Shown in pieces: positions 35,638 to 47,126 of a stretch of 64,000 bases of DNA. The notes under the pieces are model-generated. The model was not told the origin of the DNA, did not search any database, and saw nothing but the letters and a program-made list of their open reading frames with translations. Made by a program: the position numbers and the translations under genes. How positions within the stretch are numbered: position 1 is the stretch's first letter; every line of letters starts with the position of its first letter. The stretch lies in assembly GCF_013409785.1 (NCBI RefSeq), contig NZ_JACCBV010000001.1, forward strand, positions 2,666,001 to 2,730,000. The letters are read 5' to 3'. Origin of the DNA: Microbacterium immunditiarum. Lineage in GTDB: Bacteria; Actinomycetota; Actinomycetes; Actinomycetales; Microbacteriaceae.

Positions 35638-36315
35638 TCAGTCCCCGCGGTCGCCCGGCCGAACGAACCCGGTCTCGTAAGCGAGCACCGCGATCTGCAC
35701 GCGGTCCCGCACGTCGAGCTTCGAGAGCAATCTCGAGACGTAGGACTTGACGGTCGCTTCGCTGAGGTAGAGGCGCGATGCGATCTCGGCGTTCGGCAGG
35801 CCGCGCGCGACGAGCTTGGCGATCTGGGTCTCGCGCTCCGTCAGCGCCCGCATCGCGGGCGGCAGATCGGGCTCCACCGCGAGCATGCCGAAACGGTCGA
35901 CGAGGCGTGCGATCACGCTCGGCGACAGCATGGCCTCGCCTGCCGCGACGACGTGCACTCCCTGTACGAGACCGGCAGGCGAGACATCCTTGAGGAGGAA
36001 TCCCGAAGCGCCGGCGCGGATCGCTCCGTAGACATGATCGTCGAGGTCGAAGGTGGTCAGGACCAGCACTTTGGGTGGAGAAGGCAGTGCCACGACGCTG
36101 CGGGTGGCCTCGATTCCGTCCATCTGCGGCATCCGGATGTCCATCAGGACGACGTCCGGGCGATACTCGCGCACGAGCTCAACCGCCTCGATGCCGTCGG
36201 CGGCTTCACCCACGACCTCGAGCCCAGCGCGCTCGAGGATGAGGCGGAAGCCCGCGCGCACGAGCTCCTGATCATCCGCGACCAGCACGCGCAGTGCGGC
36301 TCCGCGGTCACCCAT
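35638..36315 (-). CDS. NarL/FixJ-type response regulator
   Basis: A 225-residue two-component regulator. The receiver domain has the acidic pair ADDQ, the phospho-acceptor D59 (PDVVLMDIRMP), the Thr switch (VLTTF) and the Lys in FLLKD. The C-terminal LuxR helix-turn-helix is LTERETQIAKLVARGLPNAE. It overlaps the end of its kinase gene by 8 nt. Its target may be the divergent membrane protein at 37671, whose upstream region it would share. Confidence 0.92.
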   Translation of the reverse strand: MGDRGAALRVLVADDQELVRAGFRLILERAGLEVVGEAADGIEAVELVREYRPDVVLMDIRMPQMDGIEATRSVVALPSPPKVLVLTTFDLDDHVYGAIRAGASGFLLKDVSPAGLVQGVHVVAAGEAMLSPSVIARLVDRFGMLAVEPDLPPAMRALTERETQIAKLVARGLPNAEIASRLYLSEATVKSYVSRLLSKLDVRDRVQIAVLAYETGFVRPGDRGD

Positions 36316-37477
36316 GGCGCGACACCGCCGGGAGCACGGCGCTCACGCGGAAACCGCTGCCATTGTGCCCGGCGGTCACCTCACCGCCGTACAGCGCGGC
36401 TCGCTCACGTATGCCGATGAGCCCGTGCCCGACTCGCCCCTCGTGCCCTGAGCCGACGGCGGTGCCGTCGTCGTGGACGTCGAGCTCGACCGCGGCTTCA
36501 CTCACCCGCACGACCACACGTGCGTGCGAGGCATCCGAATGCTTGCGCACGTTTGTGAGCGACTCCTGCACGATCCGGTAGACCGCGAGACCGAGCCCCG
36601 CCGGCACGCTCCCCAGATCCCCGTGCGTGTCGAGGGTGGTGTGCAGGCCGTGGGACTCGGATGCCTCGACGAGATCGCGAAGGGCGGCGAGGCCGGGCTG
36701 CGGATCGAGCATGACCGCATCCTCAGGATCGCGCAGCATCTCGACGACCCGCCGCACTTCGTCCAGCGATGCGGTGCCCGTCGATCGGATGCTCTCGAGG
36801 GCGCGACGCACGAATTCAGGGTCGTCGCCGACGACCTGCTCGGCGGCGCCGGCCTGCACGACCATGACGCTGACCGAATGGGCGAGTATGTCGTGAAGCT
36901 CCCGCGCGATGCGTGTGCGTTCGGCGGCGACCGCTGCGATTGTCTCCTCACGCGCGTGGTGCTCGACGTCACTGAGTCGCAGGGCGGCTGCCACCGCGCG
37001 CTGCTCGGACAGCCGAAGTCCCCATCCGACGGCGAACGCGACGGTGCACATGCTCCAGTGGAAGACGATCTCATCCAGACCCTGCAGGGTGTCGAGGAAG
37101 ATGTCGCCGAACAGGAGGGTCGCGGCGGCGACACCGGCGCCGATCCACGGCACGCGCCCCCGACCGTGTCGCGCGAGTGAATACAGGGCGACCATGAACG
37201 GCACTATCTGGCCGAAGAACAGAGCGTGCATGTGGCCGAGCGTGACCACTCCGATCGCGAGCCACACGACGAAGACGATGATGCACGCTTCTGTGCGCAG
37301 CCGCCTCAGCGCGATCGCGGCACCGGACAGCACGACGCCGATGGAACTGACGATCGGGGAGCCGTCACCGTAGACGGACTCGAACGGAATCCAGAGTTCG
37401 GCGAGCCCCAGCACGATGACCACGACGGCGAGGAACGCGTCCTGCACGCCGACCCAGAGGCGTCGTCGCCAGATCAT
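36308..37477 (-). CDS. Sensor histidine kinase (HisKA_3 type)
   Basis: A 389-residue membrane kinase. Four to five hydrophobic helices fill the first ~150 residues with only short loops, so the signal is probably sensed in or at the membrane. The phospho-accepting His is in RIARELHDILAHSVS, near residue 195. The ATP-binding domain has VYRIVQESLTNVRKHSDA (N box), DVHDDG and GHGLIGIRERAALYGG. The start at 37477 lies 6 nt after TAGCGT. The partner regulator follows with an 8-nt overlap. Confidence 0.9.
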   Translation of the reverse strand: MIWRRRLWVGVQDAFLAVVVIVLGLAELWIPFESVYGDGSPIVSSIGVVLSGAAIALRRLRTEACIIVFVVWLAIGVVTLGHMHALFFGQIVPFMVALYSLARHGRGRVPWIGAGVAAATLLFGDIFLDTLQGLDEIVFHWSMCTVAFAVGWGLRLSEQRAVAAALRLSDVEHHAREETIAAVAAERTRIARELHDILAHSVSVMVVQAGAAEQVVGDDPEFVRRALESIRSTGTASLDEVRRVVEMLRDPEDAVMLDPQPGLAALRDLVEASESHGLHTTLDTHGDLGSVPAGLGLAVYRIVQESLTNVRKHSDASHARVVVRVSEAAVELDVHDDGTAVGSGHEGRVGHGLIGIRERAALYGGEVTAGHNGSGFRVSAVLPAVSRHG

Positions 37478-37483
37478 GGCCCC

Positions 37484-37489
37484 ACGCTA
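37484..37489 (-). promoter_or_regulatory. Putative -10 element for the histidine kinase gene (leaderless)
   Basis: TAGCGT on the minus strand is followed by 6 nt and then the ATG at 37477. Confidence 0.45.
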
Positions 37490-37670
37490 TCGGTCGGATC
37501 CGAGGGCGGGATCATCCTCGGGTCGATGGTCTATCGACTGCGGTCGATCGCCGCCGGCGCCGTGGACGACCGCGAGGCGACCGCGGGCCGATGTCGGCGC
37601 GGCGAGGGCTCTCTAGCGTCGACAGGACACCGGTGCGGGCAATCCGCACATCGACCGGAAGGAACCGCTC

Positions 37671-38300
37671 ATGACCGAGCTCCCCCGCATCTACCGACTG
37701 GTGACCGTGGTCGCCCTCGTACTCTGGTCGGCTCTGTCCGTCCTGTACATCGCCACGCTCGCGATCCCCGACCCCACCTTCACGACCGTCTCGACGTTCG
37801 CGTTCCTCTGCGCCCAACTCGCGCTCGGAGTGTCGGCGGTCGGCCTCGGTCACCTGCTTCGTGACCGCACCCCCGTGCTCGCCCCGACTGCCGCGGGCCT
37901 CCTCTTCGTCAGCGCGATCGGGCACGCCGCGTCCGCCGGCGCGATGCTCGCCGCCCCCGACCTGGATGCCGCGTCGATTCCGTGGTCGCTCAACCTCGTG
38001 GCGATCCCGACCATGATCGGCGTCGTCGGCGGGACGATCGTGCTTGCGGTCGCACTCTTCCGCGCGAAGCTCGGCATCGCGTGGCTGGGTGTGGTGCTGA
38101 TCGGCTGGGTGATCGTCGAGTTCTTCCTCTCAGGCCTCGGCGTCTGGGCGCAGCTGGCTTCGGCCGCGCTGCTTATCGTCGGCTTCATCGGCCTGGCCGT
38201 CGTCACAGCCCGTAGCGAGCTGCGCGACTGGTCGACGGTGCACGAGTGGACCGTCGCCGCCCGCGTCGCCGATCCGGAGCCCGCGATCGCCTCCGAGTGA
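37671..38300 (+). CDS. Unrecognised six-helix membrane protein
   Basis: A 209-residue hydrophobic protein with about six transmembrane helices (for example LVTVVALVLWSALSVLYIA, AFLCAQLALGVSAVGLG and LVAIPTMIGVVGGTIVLAV) and a short polar C-terminus. I do not recognise a family. A GGAAGGA ribosome site precedes the ATG. It is divergent from the two-component system, with 193 bp between the starts, an arrangement often seen for regulator and target; that it is controlled by the system is inference. Confidence 0.72.
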   Translation: MTELPRIYRLVTVVALVLWSALSVLYIATLAIPDPTFTTVSTFAFLCAQLALGVSAVGLGHLLRDRTPVLAPTAAGLLFVSAIGHAASAGAMLAAPDLDAASIPWSLNLVAIPTMIGVVGGTIVLAVALFRAKLGIAWLGVVLIGWVIVEFFLSGLGVWAQLASAALLIVGFIGLAVVTARSELRDWSTVHEWTVAARVADPEPAIASE

Positions 38301-38306
38301 GACCTC

Positions 38307-38341
38307 CGGCGCCCGGCTCCGATCACGGCGGCCGGGCGCCG
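38307..38341. terminator. Hairpin between the membrane-protein gene and tRNA-Val
   Basis: CGGCGCCCGGC (38307-38317) and GCCGGGCGCCG (38331-38341) form a perfect 11-bp GC stem with a 13-nt loop, between two converging transcripts. Confidence 0.65.
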
Positions 38342-38357
38342 CGGGCCGCGAGGGGTC

Positions 38358-38433
38358 TGGTGGGCCCTGCCGGGATCGAACCGACGACATCCACGGTGTA
38401 AACGTGGCGCTCTACCAGCTGAGCTAAAGGCCC
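38358..38433 (-). tRNA. tRNA-Val (anticodon TAC)
   Basis: On the minus strand a complete 76-nt cloverleaf is present: acceptor GGGCCTT with AGGGCCC, D arm GCTC...GAGC, anticodon stem CCACG/CGTGG with loop TTTACAC, and T arm GTCGG TTCGATC CCGGC. A73 is followed by an encoded CCA. Anticodon TAC reads valine codons. Confidence 0.95.
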
Positions 38434-38513
38434 CTTGTGGCAAGTCTACGAGTCCGGCGGGGCGAAGCCCCCCGCAGGGCCGGGCGGATCGATCCGAAGG
38501 GCGCGGAACTCGC

Positions 38514-38519
38514 TAGGCT
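38514..38519 (+). promoter_or_regulatory. aceE: Possible -10 element for aceE
   Basis: TAGGCT lies about 94 nt before the aceE GTG. If used, the leader would be about 87 nt and would contain out-of-frame ATGs, the first only 5 nt downstream of the hexamer. Confidence 0.35.
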
Positions 38520-38612
38520 GGAGGATGGTGCGTTGTCAGATGCGAACAAAGCCCGACACGCCTCGTACCGCAGGGACTGGCATGATCTGCCAGACGACGA
38601 AAGGTCTCTTCC

Positions 38613-41342
<2,730 letters not shown>

Positions 41343-41350
41343 CCCGGGCG

Positions 41351-42568
41351 ATGCCCGAGACGACGCCGCTCGGCAAGGCCGAGACGCTCGCGTGGTTGCG
41401 CCGCATCTCGGGCGACCTCGCCACGGCGACGATCAAGCGTCTCGAGGAGACGCTGCCGTGGTACGCCGAGATGCCGCCGGCGCGACGCTCCGCGGTGGGG
41501 CTCGTGGCGCAGGCGGGCATCACCTCGTTCATCCAGTGGTACGACGAGCCCAACTCGACGCCGTGGATCGCCGCCGACATCTTCGCCGCGGCCCCGCGTG
41601 AGCTCCTGCGCAGCGTGAGCCTGCAGCAGACGCTCCAGCTCATCCGGGTGACGGTCGAAGTCACCGAGGAGCGGGTCGCCGACCGTGGCGAGCACCTGCG
41701 CGAGGCGATCCTCCTCTACTCGAGGGAGGTGGCGTTCGCCGCGGCCGACGTCTACGCACGCGCTGCAGAGGCCCGCGGGCTGTGGGACGCGCGGCTCGAG
41801 GCGCTCGTCGTCGACTCGATCCTCACGGGCGAGGCCGACGAGGAGCTCCCGAGTCGGATCGCCGCGCTCGGCTGGCACGGCCACGGCGAGGTCTCGGTGC
41901 TCGTCGGCACGACACCCCCGCAGTTCGACATCGATCAGCTGCGTCGCACCGCGCGCAAGCTCGGCGTCGACGTGCTCGTGGGCGTGCAGGGGTCGCGCCT
42001 CGTCCTCGTGATCGGGCGGGCCGAGGCATCCGCTCGTTCCGATGACACCCCGACGGAGCTGCCGTTCCTCGACATCGCGAACCGACTCGAACCGGGGTTC
42101 GGCAGCGGGCATCTCGTGCTCGGGCCGACCGTTCCGGCGCTCGTCGACGCCGGACAGAGCGCCCGAGCGGCGCTCGCGGGCTTCGCCGTCGCCCGCGCGT
42201 GGCGCAACGCCCCGCGCCCCGTCGAGGCCGACGATCTGCTGCCGGAGCGCGCGCTCGCGGGAGATCCGCTCGCCAAGCAGACGCTCGTCGAGCGCATCTA
42301 CCGCCCCCTGCAGGCGCACAGCGCGGATCTGGTGACGACGCTGTGGAGCTACCTCGACAACGGCCGCTCGCTCGAGGCGACTGCGCGCGAGCTGTTCGTG
42401 CATCCGAACACCGTGCGCTACCGCCTCAAGCGAGTGTCGGATGTCATCGGATGGGACGCCACGGGGGCGCGGGAGGCGCTGATCCTGCAGACGGCTCTGA
42501 TCCTGGGATCGATCGGCACGGATGCCACGCGGCGCCGCCCCGCGCCGACCCGACGCCCGTCGCACTGA
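41351..42568 (+). CDS. fasR: PucR/CdaR-type regulator, FasR-like (fatty acid synthesis activator)
   Basis: A 405-residue regulator whose C-terminal helix-turn-helix YLDNGRSLEATARELFVHPNTVRYRLKRV is the hallmark of the PucR family. Directly upstream of fabD-fabH-acpP-fabF, the same position holds FasR in Streptomyces, which activates that operon. The N-terminal two thirds are a helical sensing region followed by a degenerate GGDEF-like segment. The start is ATG 41351, 8 bp after aceE. Control of the fab genes through the 100-bp region before fabD is inferred from synteny. Confidence 0.82.
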   Translation: MPETTPLGKAETLAWLRRISGDLATATIKRLEETLPWYAEMPPARRSAVGLVAQAGITSFIQWYDEPNSTPWIAADIFAAAPRELLRSVSLQQTLQLIRVTVEVTEERVADRGEHLREAILLYSREVAFAAADVYARAAEARGLWDARLEALVVDSILTGEADEELPSRIAALGWHGHGEVSVLVGTTPPQFDIDQLRRTARKLGVDVLVGVQGSRLVLVIGRAEASARSDDTPTELPFLDIANRLEPGFGSGHLVLGPTVPALVDAGQSARAALAGFAVARAWRNAPRPVEADDLLPERALAGDPLAKQTLVERIYRPLQAHSADLVTTLWSYLDNGRSLEATARELFVHPNTVRYRLKRVSDVIGWDATGAREALILQTALILGSIGTDATRRRPAPTRRPSH

Positions 42569-42669
42569 CCCCTCCGCGAGCACTCCGCCCCTGTGCGGCA
42601 CGCACAAAGGACTCCCCCGATCTTGTGTGGATGCCGCCAGATGAGAGGCGAGATCCTTGGCAGGATGGG

Positions 42670-43605
42670 ATGGTGATCATCGCCGTCTTCCCCGGGCAGG
42701 GGTCGCAGACACCCGGATTCCTCTCCCCCTGGCTCGAGCTCGACGGGGCGCGTGAGCAGCTGGAGGCCTCCTCCGAGGCCGCCGGCGTCGACCTCGTCGC
42801 GGCCGGGACCGAGTGGGATGCCGACCGCATCCGCGACACGCAAGTCGCTCAGCCCCTCATCGTCGCCGCGAGCATCCTGTCGTGGACCGCGCTGGCCGAC
42901 CGGTCCAAGACGAAGCCCGACGGCTTCGCCGGCCACTCGGTCGGGGAGATCGCGTCGCTCATCGCGGCGGGCGTGCTGACGCCGACGGACGGCATGCGCC
43001 TCGTCGGCATCCGCGGCCGGGCCATGGCGAAGGCCGCGGCCGCCGAGCAGACGGGTATGAGCGCCGTGATCGGCGGAGACCAGGACGCGGTCGTCGGGCG
43101 CCTCACCGAGCTCGACCTGACCCCGGCGAACTACAACGGCGGCGGTCAGCTCGTGGCCGCGGGCGCTCTCGACGCACTGGCGGCCCTTGCCGAGAACCCT
43201 CCCGCCGGCACGCGTGTGATCCCGCTGCAGGTCGCGGGCGCCTTCCACACGCGCTACATGGCCCCCGCCGTCGAGACGCTCCGCGAGGCGGCGGCCGAGG
43301 TCGCGGCATCCGACCCCGCCGCCACCGTGTGGACCAACCGCGACGGCTCCGTCGTCTCGAGCGGCAAGGACGCCCTCGACCTCCTCGTGGCGCAGGTCGC
43401 CTCCCCCGTGCGGTGGGACAGGTGCATGGAGGCCTTCGCAGCCGCAGGTGCGACAGGCATCATCGAGTTCGCGCCCGCCGGCACGCTCGTGGGGCTCGCC
43501 AAGCGCGCGCTGCGCGGCGTCCCGGCCGTCGCCGTCAAGACCCCCGCTGACCTGACCGCGGCCGCCGACCTGCTCGGCGCCGCCGAGAATGGAGCACAAG
43601 CATGA
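42670..43605 (+). CDS. fabD: Malonyl-CoA:ACP transacylase
   Basis: A 311-residue acyltransferase that loads malonyl groups onto ACP. The nucleophile is in FAGHSVGEIASL (GHSxG), the Arg in RGRAMAKAA, and the catalytic His in VAGAFHTRYM. The start is ATG 42670 (MVIIAVFPGQGSQ). Its last codons overlap the fabH start by 4 nt (ATGA). It is the first gene of the FAS-II operon. Confidence 0.93.
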   Translation: MVIIAVFPGQGSQTPGFLSPWLELDGAREQLEASSEAAGVDLVAAGTEWDADRIRDTQVAQPLIVAASILSWTALADRSKTKPDGFAGHSVGEIASLIAAGVLTPTDGMRLVGIRGRAMAKAAAAEQTGMSAVIGGDQDAVVGRLTELDLTPANYNGGGQLVAAGALDALAALAENPPAGTRVIPLQVAGAFHTRYMAPAVETLREAAAEVAASDPAATVWTNRDGSVVSSGKDALDLLVAQVASPVRWDRCMEAFAAAGATGIIEFAPAGTLVGLAKRALRGVPAVAVKTPADLTAAADLLGAAENGAQA

Positions 43606-44603
43606 CCGCCGGCGTCATCCAGCCTCAAGGGGCCGCGCACACGCGCATCTACTCGTACGGAGCGGCACGTGGCGAGATCGTCGTGCCCAACGACGACCTC
43701 GTCGGCCCCATCGACTCCAGCGACGAGTGGATCCGGCAGCGCACGGGCATCGTCACGCGCACGCGCGCGGTGAAGGAGACGACCGCGATCGACCTGTCGA
43801 CGGATGCCGCGGCAGAGGCCGTCCAGAAGTCGGGCGTCGACCCAGCCGACATCGACCTCGTCATCGTCGCGACGATCAGCAACCCGAAGCAGACGCCGTC
43901 GGTGTCGGCGATCGTGGCCGACCGCATCGGCGCGAACCCGGCCGCGGCCTACGACCTCAACGCCGCGTGCGCGGGCTTCGCGTACGGCGTCGCGCAGGCC
44001 GACGCCCTCATTCGCGCGGGTGCGGCGACGCACGCCGTCGTCGTCGGCGCCGAGAAGCTCAGCGACGTCGTCGATCCCACCGACCGCAGCATCTCGTTCC
44101 TGCTGGGCGACGGCGCGGGCGCGGTGGTCATCGGCCCGAGCGACACCCCGGGCATCGGTCCGACCGTGTGGGGCTCCGACGGCTCGAGGGCCGACGCGGT
44201 CGGCATGAACCACACGCTCGTGGAGTTCCGCGACGGAGCCGCGCCGTGGCCCACGCTGCGCCAGGAGGGCCCGACGGTCTTCCGCTGGGCGGTGTGGGAG
44301 ATGGTGAAGGTCGCACGGCAGGCCCTCGAGGCCGCGGGGGTCGAGGCATCCGATCTCGCTGCCTTCGTGCCCCACCAGGCGAACATGCGCATCATCGACG
44401 AGTTCGCGAAGCAGCTGAAGCTCCCCGACACCGTCGTGATCGCGCGCGACATCGAGACGACCGGCAACACGTCGGCCGCGTCGATCCCGCTCGCGACGCA
44501 TCGGCTGCTCGAAGAGCACCCCGAGCTCAGCGGCGGGCTCGCGCTGCAGATCGGCTTCGGGGCGGGACTCGTGTTCGCGGCCCAGGTCGTCGTGCTCCCG
44601 TGA
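43602..44603 (+). CDS. fabH: Beta-ketoacyl-ACP synthase III
   Basis: A 333-residue condensing enzyme that starts fatty acid chains from acyl-CoA and malonyl-ACP. The Cys-His-Asn triad is C123 in NAACAGFAYG, His in VPHQANMRI and Asn in TGNTSAASIP. It probably accepts branched acyl-CoA starters, as usual in this group (inference). It is translationally coupled to fabD. Confidence 0.93.
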   Translation: MTAGVIQPQGAAHTRIYSYGAARGEIVVPNDDLVGPIDSSDEWIRQRTGIVTRTRAVKETTAIDLSTDAAAEAVQKSGVDPADIDLVIVATISNPKQTPSVSAIVADRIGANPAAAYDLNAACAGFAYGVAQADALIRAGAATHAVVVGAEKLSDVVDPTDRSISFLLGDGAGAVVIGPSDTPGIGPTVWGSDGSRADAVGMNHTLVEFRDGAAPWPTLRQEGPTVFRWAVWEMVKVARQALEAAGVEASDLAAFVPHQANMRIIDEFAKQLKLPDTVVIARDIETTGNTSAASIPLATHRLLEEHPELSGGLALQIGFGAGLVFAAQVVVLP

Positions 44604-44621
44604 GCGCTCCGCGCCCGACTC

Positions 44622-44627
44622 TAGACT
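44622..44627 (+). promoter_or_regulatory. acpP: Possible internal promoter -10 before acpP
   Basis: TAGACT lies 42 nt upstream of the acpP ATG in the gap after fabH. An extra promoter here would fit the much higher amount of ACP needed relative to the enzymes. Confidence 0.4.
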
Positions 44628-44669
44628 GAACTGGCCCCACGGGCCCCGACCATCCAAGAAGGAGAAACC

Positions 44670-44918
44670 ATGGCACTCACCAACGAAGAGGTCCTCGCCG
44701 GACTCGCCGAGCTCATCACCGACGAGACGGGGATCTCGGCCGACGAGGTCGCGCTCGAGAAGTCGTTCACCGACGACCTCGACATCGACTCGATCTCGAT
44801 GATGACGATCGTCGTCAACGCCGAGGAGAAGTTCGGCGTGACGATCCCCGACGACGAGGTCAAGAACCTCAAGACCGTCGGCGACGCGGTCACCTACATC
44901 ACGGACAACCAGTCCTGA
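44670..44918 (+). CDS. acpP: Acyl carrier protein
   Basis: An 82-residue acidic four-helix carrier. The phosphopantetheine attachment serine is S41 in DDLDIDSISMM (usually DSLD; Ile replaces Leu after the serine). A strong AAGGAGA ribosome site lies 7 nt before the ATG. It carries growing chains for the FabH and FabF encoded on either side. Confidence 0.94.
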   Translation: MALTNEEVLAGLAELITDETGISADEVALEKSFTDDLDIDSISMMTIVVNAEEKFGVTIPDDEVKNLKTVGDAVTYITDNQS

Positions 44919-44994
44919 GGGCACGCGGGCGGGTGCGCACTCTGCGCCCGCCCGCCCCTTCTGCCCTCTGCCCACGACCACGAGGAACCACTTC

Positions 44995-46233
44995 ATGAGC
45001 ACCAAGCGCATCGTCGTCACCGGCATCGGAGCGAGCTCGCCTCTCGGAGGGACCGCGCCCGAAAGCTGGTCGGCCCTGCTCGACGGCGTCTCGGGAGCGC
45101 GCACGCTCGAGTACGACTGGGTCTCGCAGTACGAGCTGCCCGTCACGTTCGCCGCCGAGGCGAGGGTGCGGCCCGACACCGTGCTCGAGCGACCTATGGC
45201 CAGGCGGCTCGACCCCGCATCGCAGTTCGCGATGGTCGCAGCCCTCGAAGCATGGGCGGACGCCGGCGCGCCCGAGGTCGAGCCCGAGCGGCTCGGCGTC
45301 GACTTCGCGACCGGCATCGGCGGCGTGTGGACGCTGCTCGACGCGTGGGACACGCTGCGCGAGAAGGGCCCGCGCCGGGTCATGCCGATGACGGTGCCCA
45401 TGCTCATGCCGAACGCGGCCGCGGGCAACCTGTCGCTGCACTTCAACGCGCGCGCGTTCGCTCGGACCGTCGCCAGCGCGTGCGCGTCGAGCACCGAGTC
45501 GATCGTGAACGCGTACGAGCACCTGCAGTCGGGCCTCGCCGATGTCGTGATCGCGGGCGGCACCGAGTCGGCGATCCACCCGATCACGGTGGCCGCTTTC
45601 TCGTCGATGCAGGCGCTGTCGCGTCGCAACGACTCCCCCGAGACCGCGTCGCGCCCGTGCAGCGTCGACCGTGACGGATTCGTCATGGGCGAGGGCGCCG
45701 GCGTGCTCATTCTCGAGACCGAGGAGCACGCGCGCGCCCGCGGCGCCAAGATCTACGCCGAGCTCGTCGGCGGCGGCGTCACCGCGGACTCGTACCACAT
45801 CACGGCGAACGACCCCGAGGGCCTGGGCGCATCGCGCGCGGTTCGCATGGCGCTCGAGATGGCGGATGCCTCGCCCGATGACGTCACGCACATCAACGCG
45901 CACGCGACCTCGACCCCCGTGGGCGACCCGAACGAGTACGTCGCGCTCAAGACCGTGTTCGGCGACCGCGTCGAAGAGATCCCGGTTTCGGCGACGAAGT
46001 CCTCGACCGGGCACCTGCTCGGCGGAACGGGCGCGCTCGAGGCGATCTTCACCGTGCTCGCGCTGCGCGACCGGCAGGCTCCTCCGACGATCAACGTGAC
46101 CGAGCAGGACCCCGAGGTGCCGTTCCGCATCTCCGGCTCCGCCACCCCCCTGGGTGAGGGCGACCAGCTCGCGATCAGTAACTCGTTCGGGTTCGGCGGG
46201 CATAACGCCGTCGCGGCGTTCGCTTCCGCCTGA
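44995..46233 (+). CDS. fabF: Beta-ketoacyl-ACP synthase II
   Basis: A 412-residue elongating condensing enzyme. The catalytic Cys is in SACASSTES, with histidines in NAHATSTPVGD and KSSTGHLLGG. The start MSTKRIVVTG is preceded by GAGGAACC. It ends the fabD-fabH-acpP-fabF operon, closed by the hairpin at 46250. Confidence 0.93.
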   Translation: MSTKRIVVTGIGASSPLGGTAPESWSALLDGVSGARTLEYDWVSQYELPVTFAAEARVRPDTVLERPMARRLDPASQFAMVAALEAWADAGAPEVEPERLGVDFATGIGGVWTLLDAWDTLREKGPRRVMPMTVPMLMPNAAAGNLSLHFNARAFARTVASACASSTESIVNAYEHLQSGLADVVIAGGTESAIHPITVAAFSSMQALSRRNDSPETASRPCSVDRDGFVMGEGAGVLILETEEHARARGAKIYAELVGGGVTADSYHITANDPEGLGASRAVRMALEMADASPDDVTHINAHATSTPVGDPNEYVALKTVFGDRVEEIPVSATKSSTGHLLGGTGALEAIFTVLALRDRQAPPTINVTEQDPEVPFRISGSATPLGEGDQLAISNSFGFGGHNAVAAFASA

Positions 46234-46249
46234 CTCCGGCACTCGACAG

Positions 46250-46287
46250 AGATCCCCGGGCGTCCAGTTCAGGAAGCCCGGGGATCT
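46250..46287 (+). terminator. Terminator of the fab operon
   Basis: AGATCCCCGGGC (46250-46261) pairs perfectly with GCCCGGGGATCT (46276-46287) over a 14-nt loop; TCGTCTG follows. Confidence 0.8.
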
Positions 46288-46410
46288 TCGTCTGCTCCGG
46301 GGGCGGCGATTCGCCTTCCCAGCGCCGGGACTGCTGTCTCCGGCATCCGGTATTCGCGCCTCGCCGCGCCCCGGGAGTCTGTTCGCGCACCCGTCGGGCG
46401 CGCTCGCCGG

Positions 46411-46914
46411 TCACCCCACCTTGTGCAGCCACACGACGGGCGCGTCGTCGCTCGCGTGACGGAACGGCTCGAGCTCGTCGTCCCACGCGGAGCCGAGCGC
46501 GACCTTGAGCTCGCGTTCGAGCTCTCGCGGGTCGCCCGCCGCGAGCTCCATGGCGTAGCGGATGCGGTCCTCACCGATGACGACGTTGCCCGCGGAGTCG
46601 GTCTGGGCGAAGTGGATGCCGAGACTGGGTGTGTGGAGCCATCGGCCGCCGTCGCTGCGCGGCGTCGGGTCTTCGGTCACCTCGAAGCGCAGGTGCTCCC
46701 AGCCACGGATCGCGGTCGCCAGCGCGGCACCCGTGCCGGCGGGCCCGGTCCAGTAGAACTCGGCCCGGCGGCTGCCGCTGAGCACAGCCTGGTCGGTCCA
46801 GTCGAAGCTCACCGCACGCCCGAGCACACGCCCGACTGCCCACTCGAGGTGGGGGCACAGCGCTCGTGGCGCGGAGTGGATGAAGACCACGCCACGCGCC
46901 TGAGGTGTCGCCAT
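46411..46914 (-). CDS. DUF3145 family protein
   Basis: A 167-residue actinobacterial protein of unknown function. Characteristic segments are GVVFIHSAPRALCPHLEWAV, the Trp-rich AEFYWTGPAGTG and the C-terminal ALGSAWDDELEPFRHASD. Proteins of this family regularly lie just downstream of the fab operon, as here, on the opposite strand. There is no signal or membrane segment. A GGAGA site precedes the ATG. Confidence 0.87.
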   Translation of the reverse strand: MATPQARGVVFIHSAPRALCPHLEWAVGRVLGRAVSFDWTDQAVLSGSRRAEFYWTGPAGTGAALATAIRGWEHLRFEVTEDPTPRSDGGRWLHTPSLGIHFAQTDSAGNVVIGEDRIRYAMELAAGDPRELERELKVALGSAWDDELEPFRHASDDAPVVWLHKVG

Positions 46915-47078
46915 GATGTCTCCGTTTCGTCCAGGTACGTCTTCCCCAACGTCCTGACACGGAGTGCGGCGATATTCGGTTGTGCTGGGGCCATTATGCC
47001 CGCGGATCGGGCGGAATCACAAGGATGTCATTCCGTGTCGCGCAATCCGGAGGCAACTCGGACGCAGCCCGGACGCAC

Positions 47079-47108
47079 GTCGGCCCCGGTCCGAGAACCG
47101 GGGCCGAC
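47079..47108 (-). terminator. Terminator after the 2OG-oxygenase-like gene
   Basis: GTCGGCCCCGGT (47079-47090) and ACCGGGGCCGAC (47097-47108) form a perfect 12-bp stem with a 6-nt loop, 19 bp past the stop codon on the minus strand. Confidence 0.72.
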
Positions 47109-47126
47109 ACGGATGATCGGGTGAGA

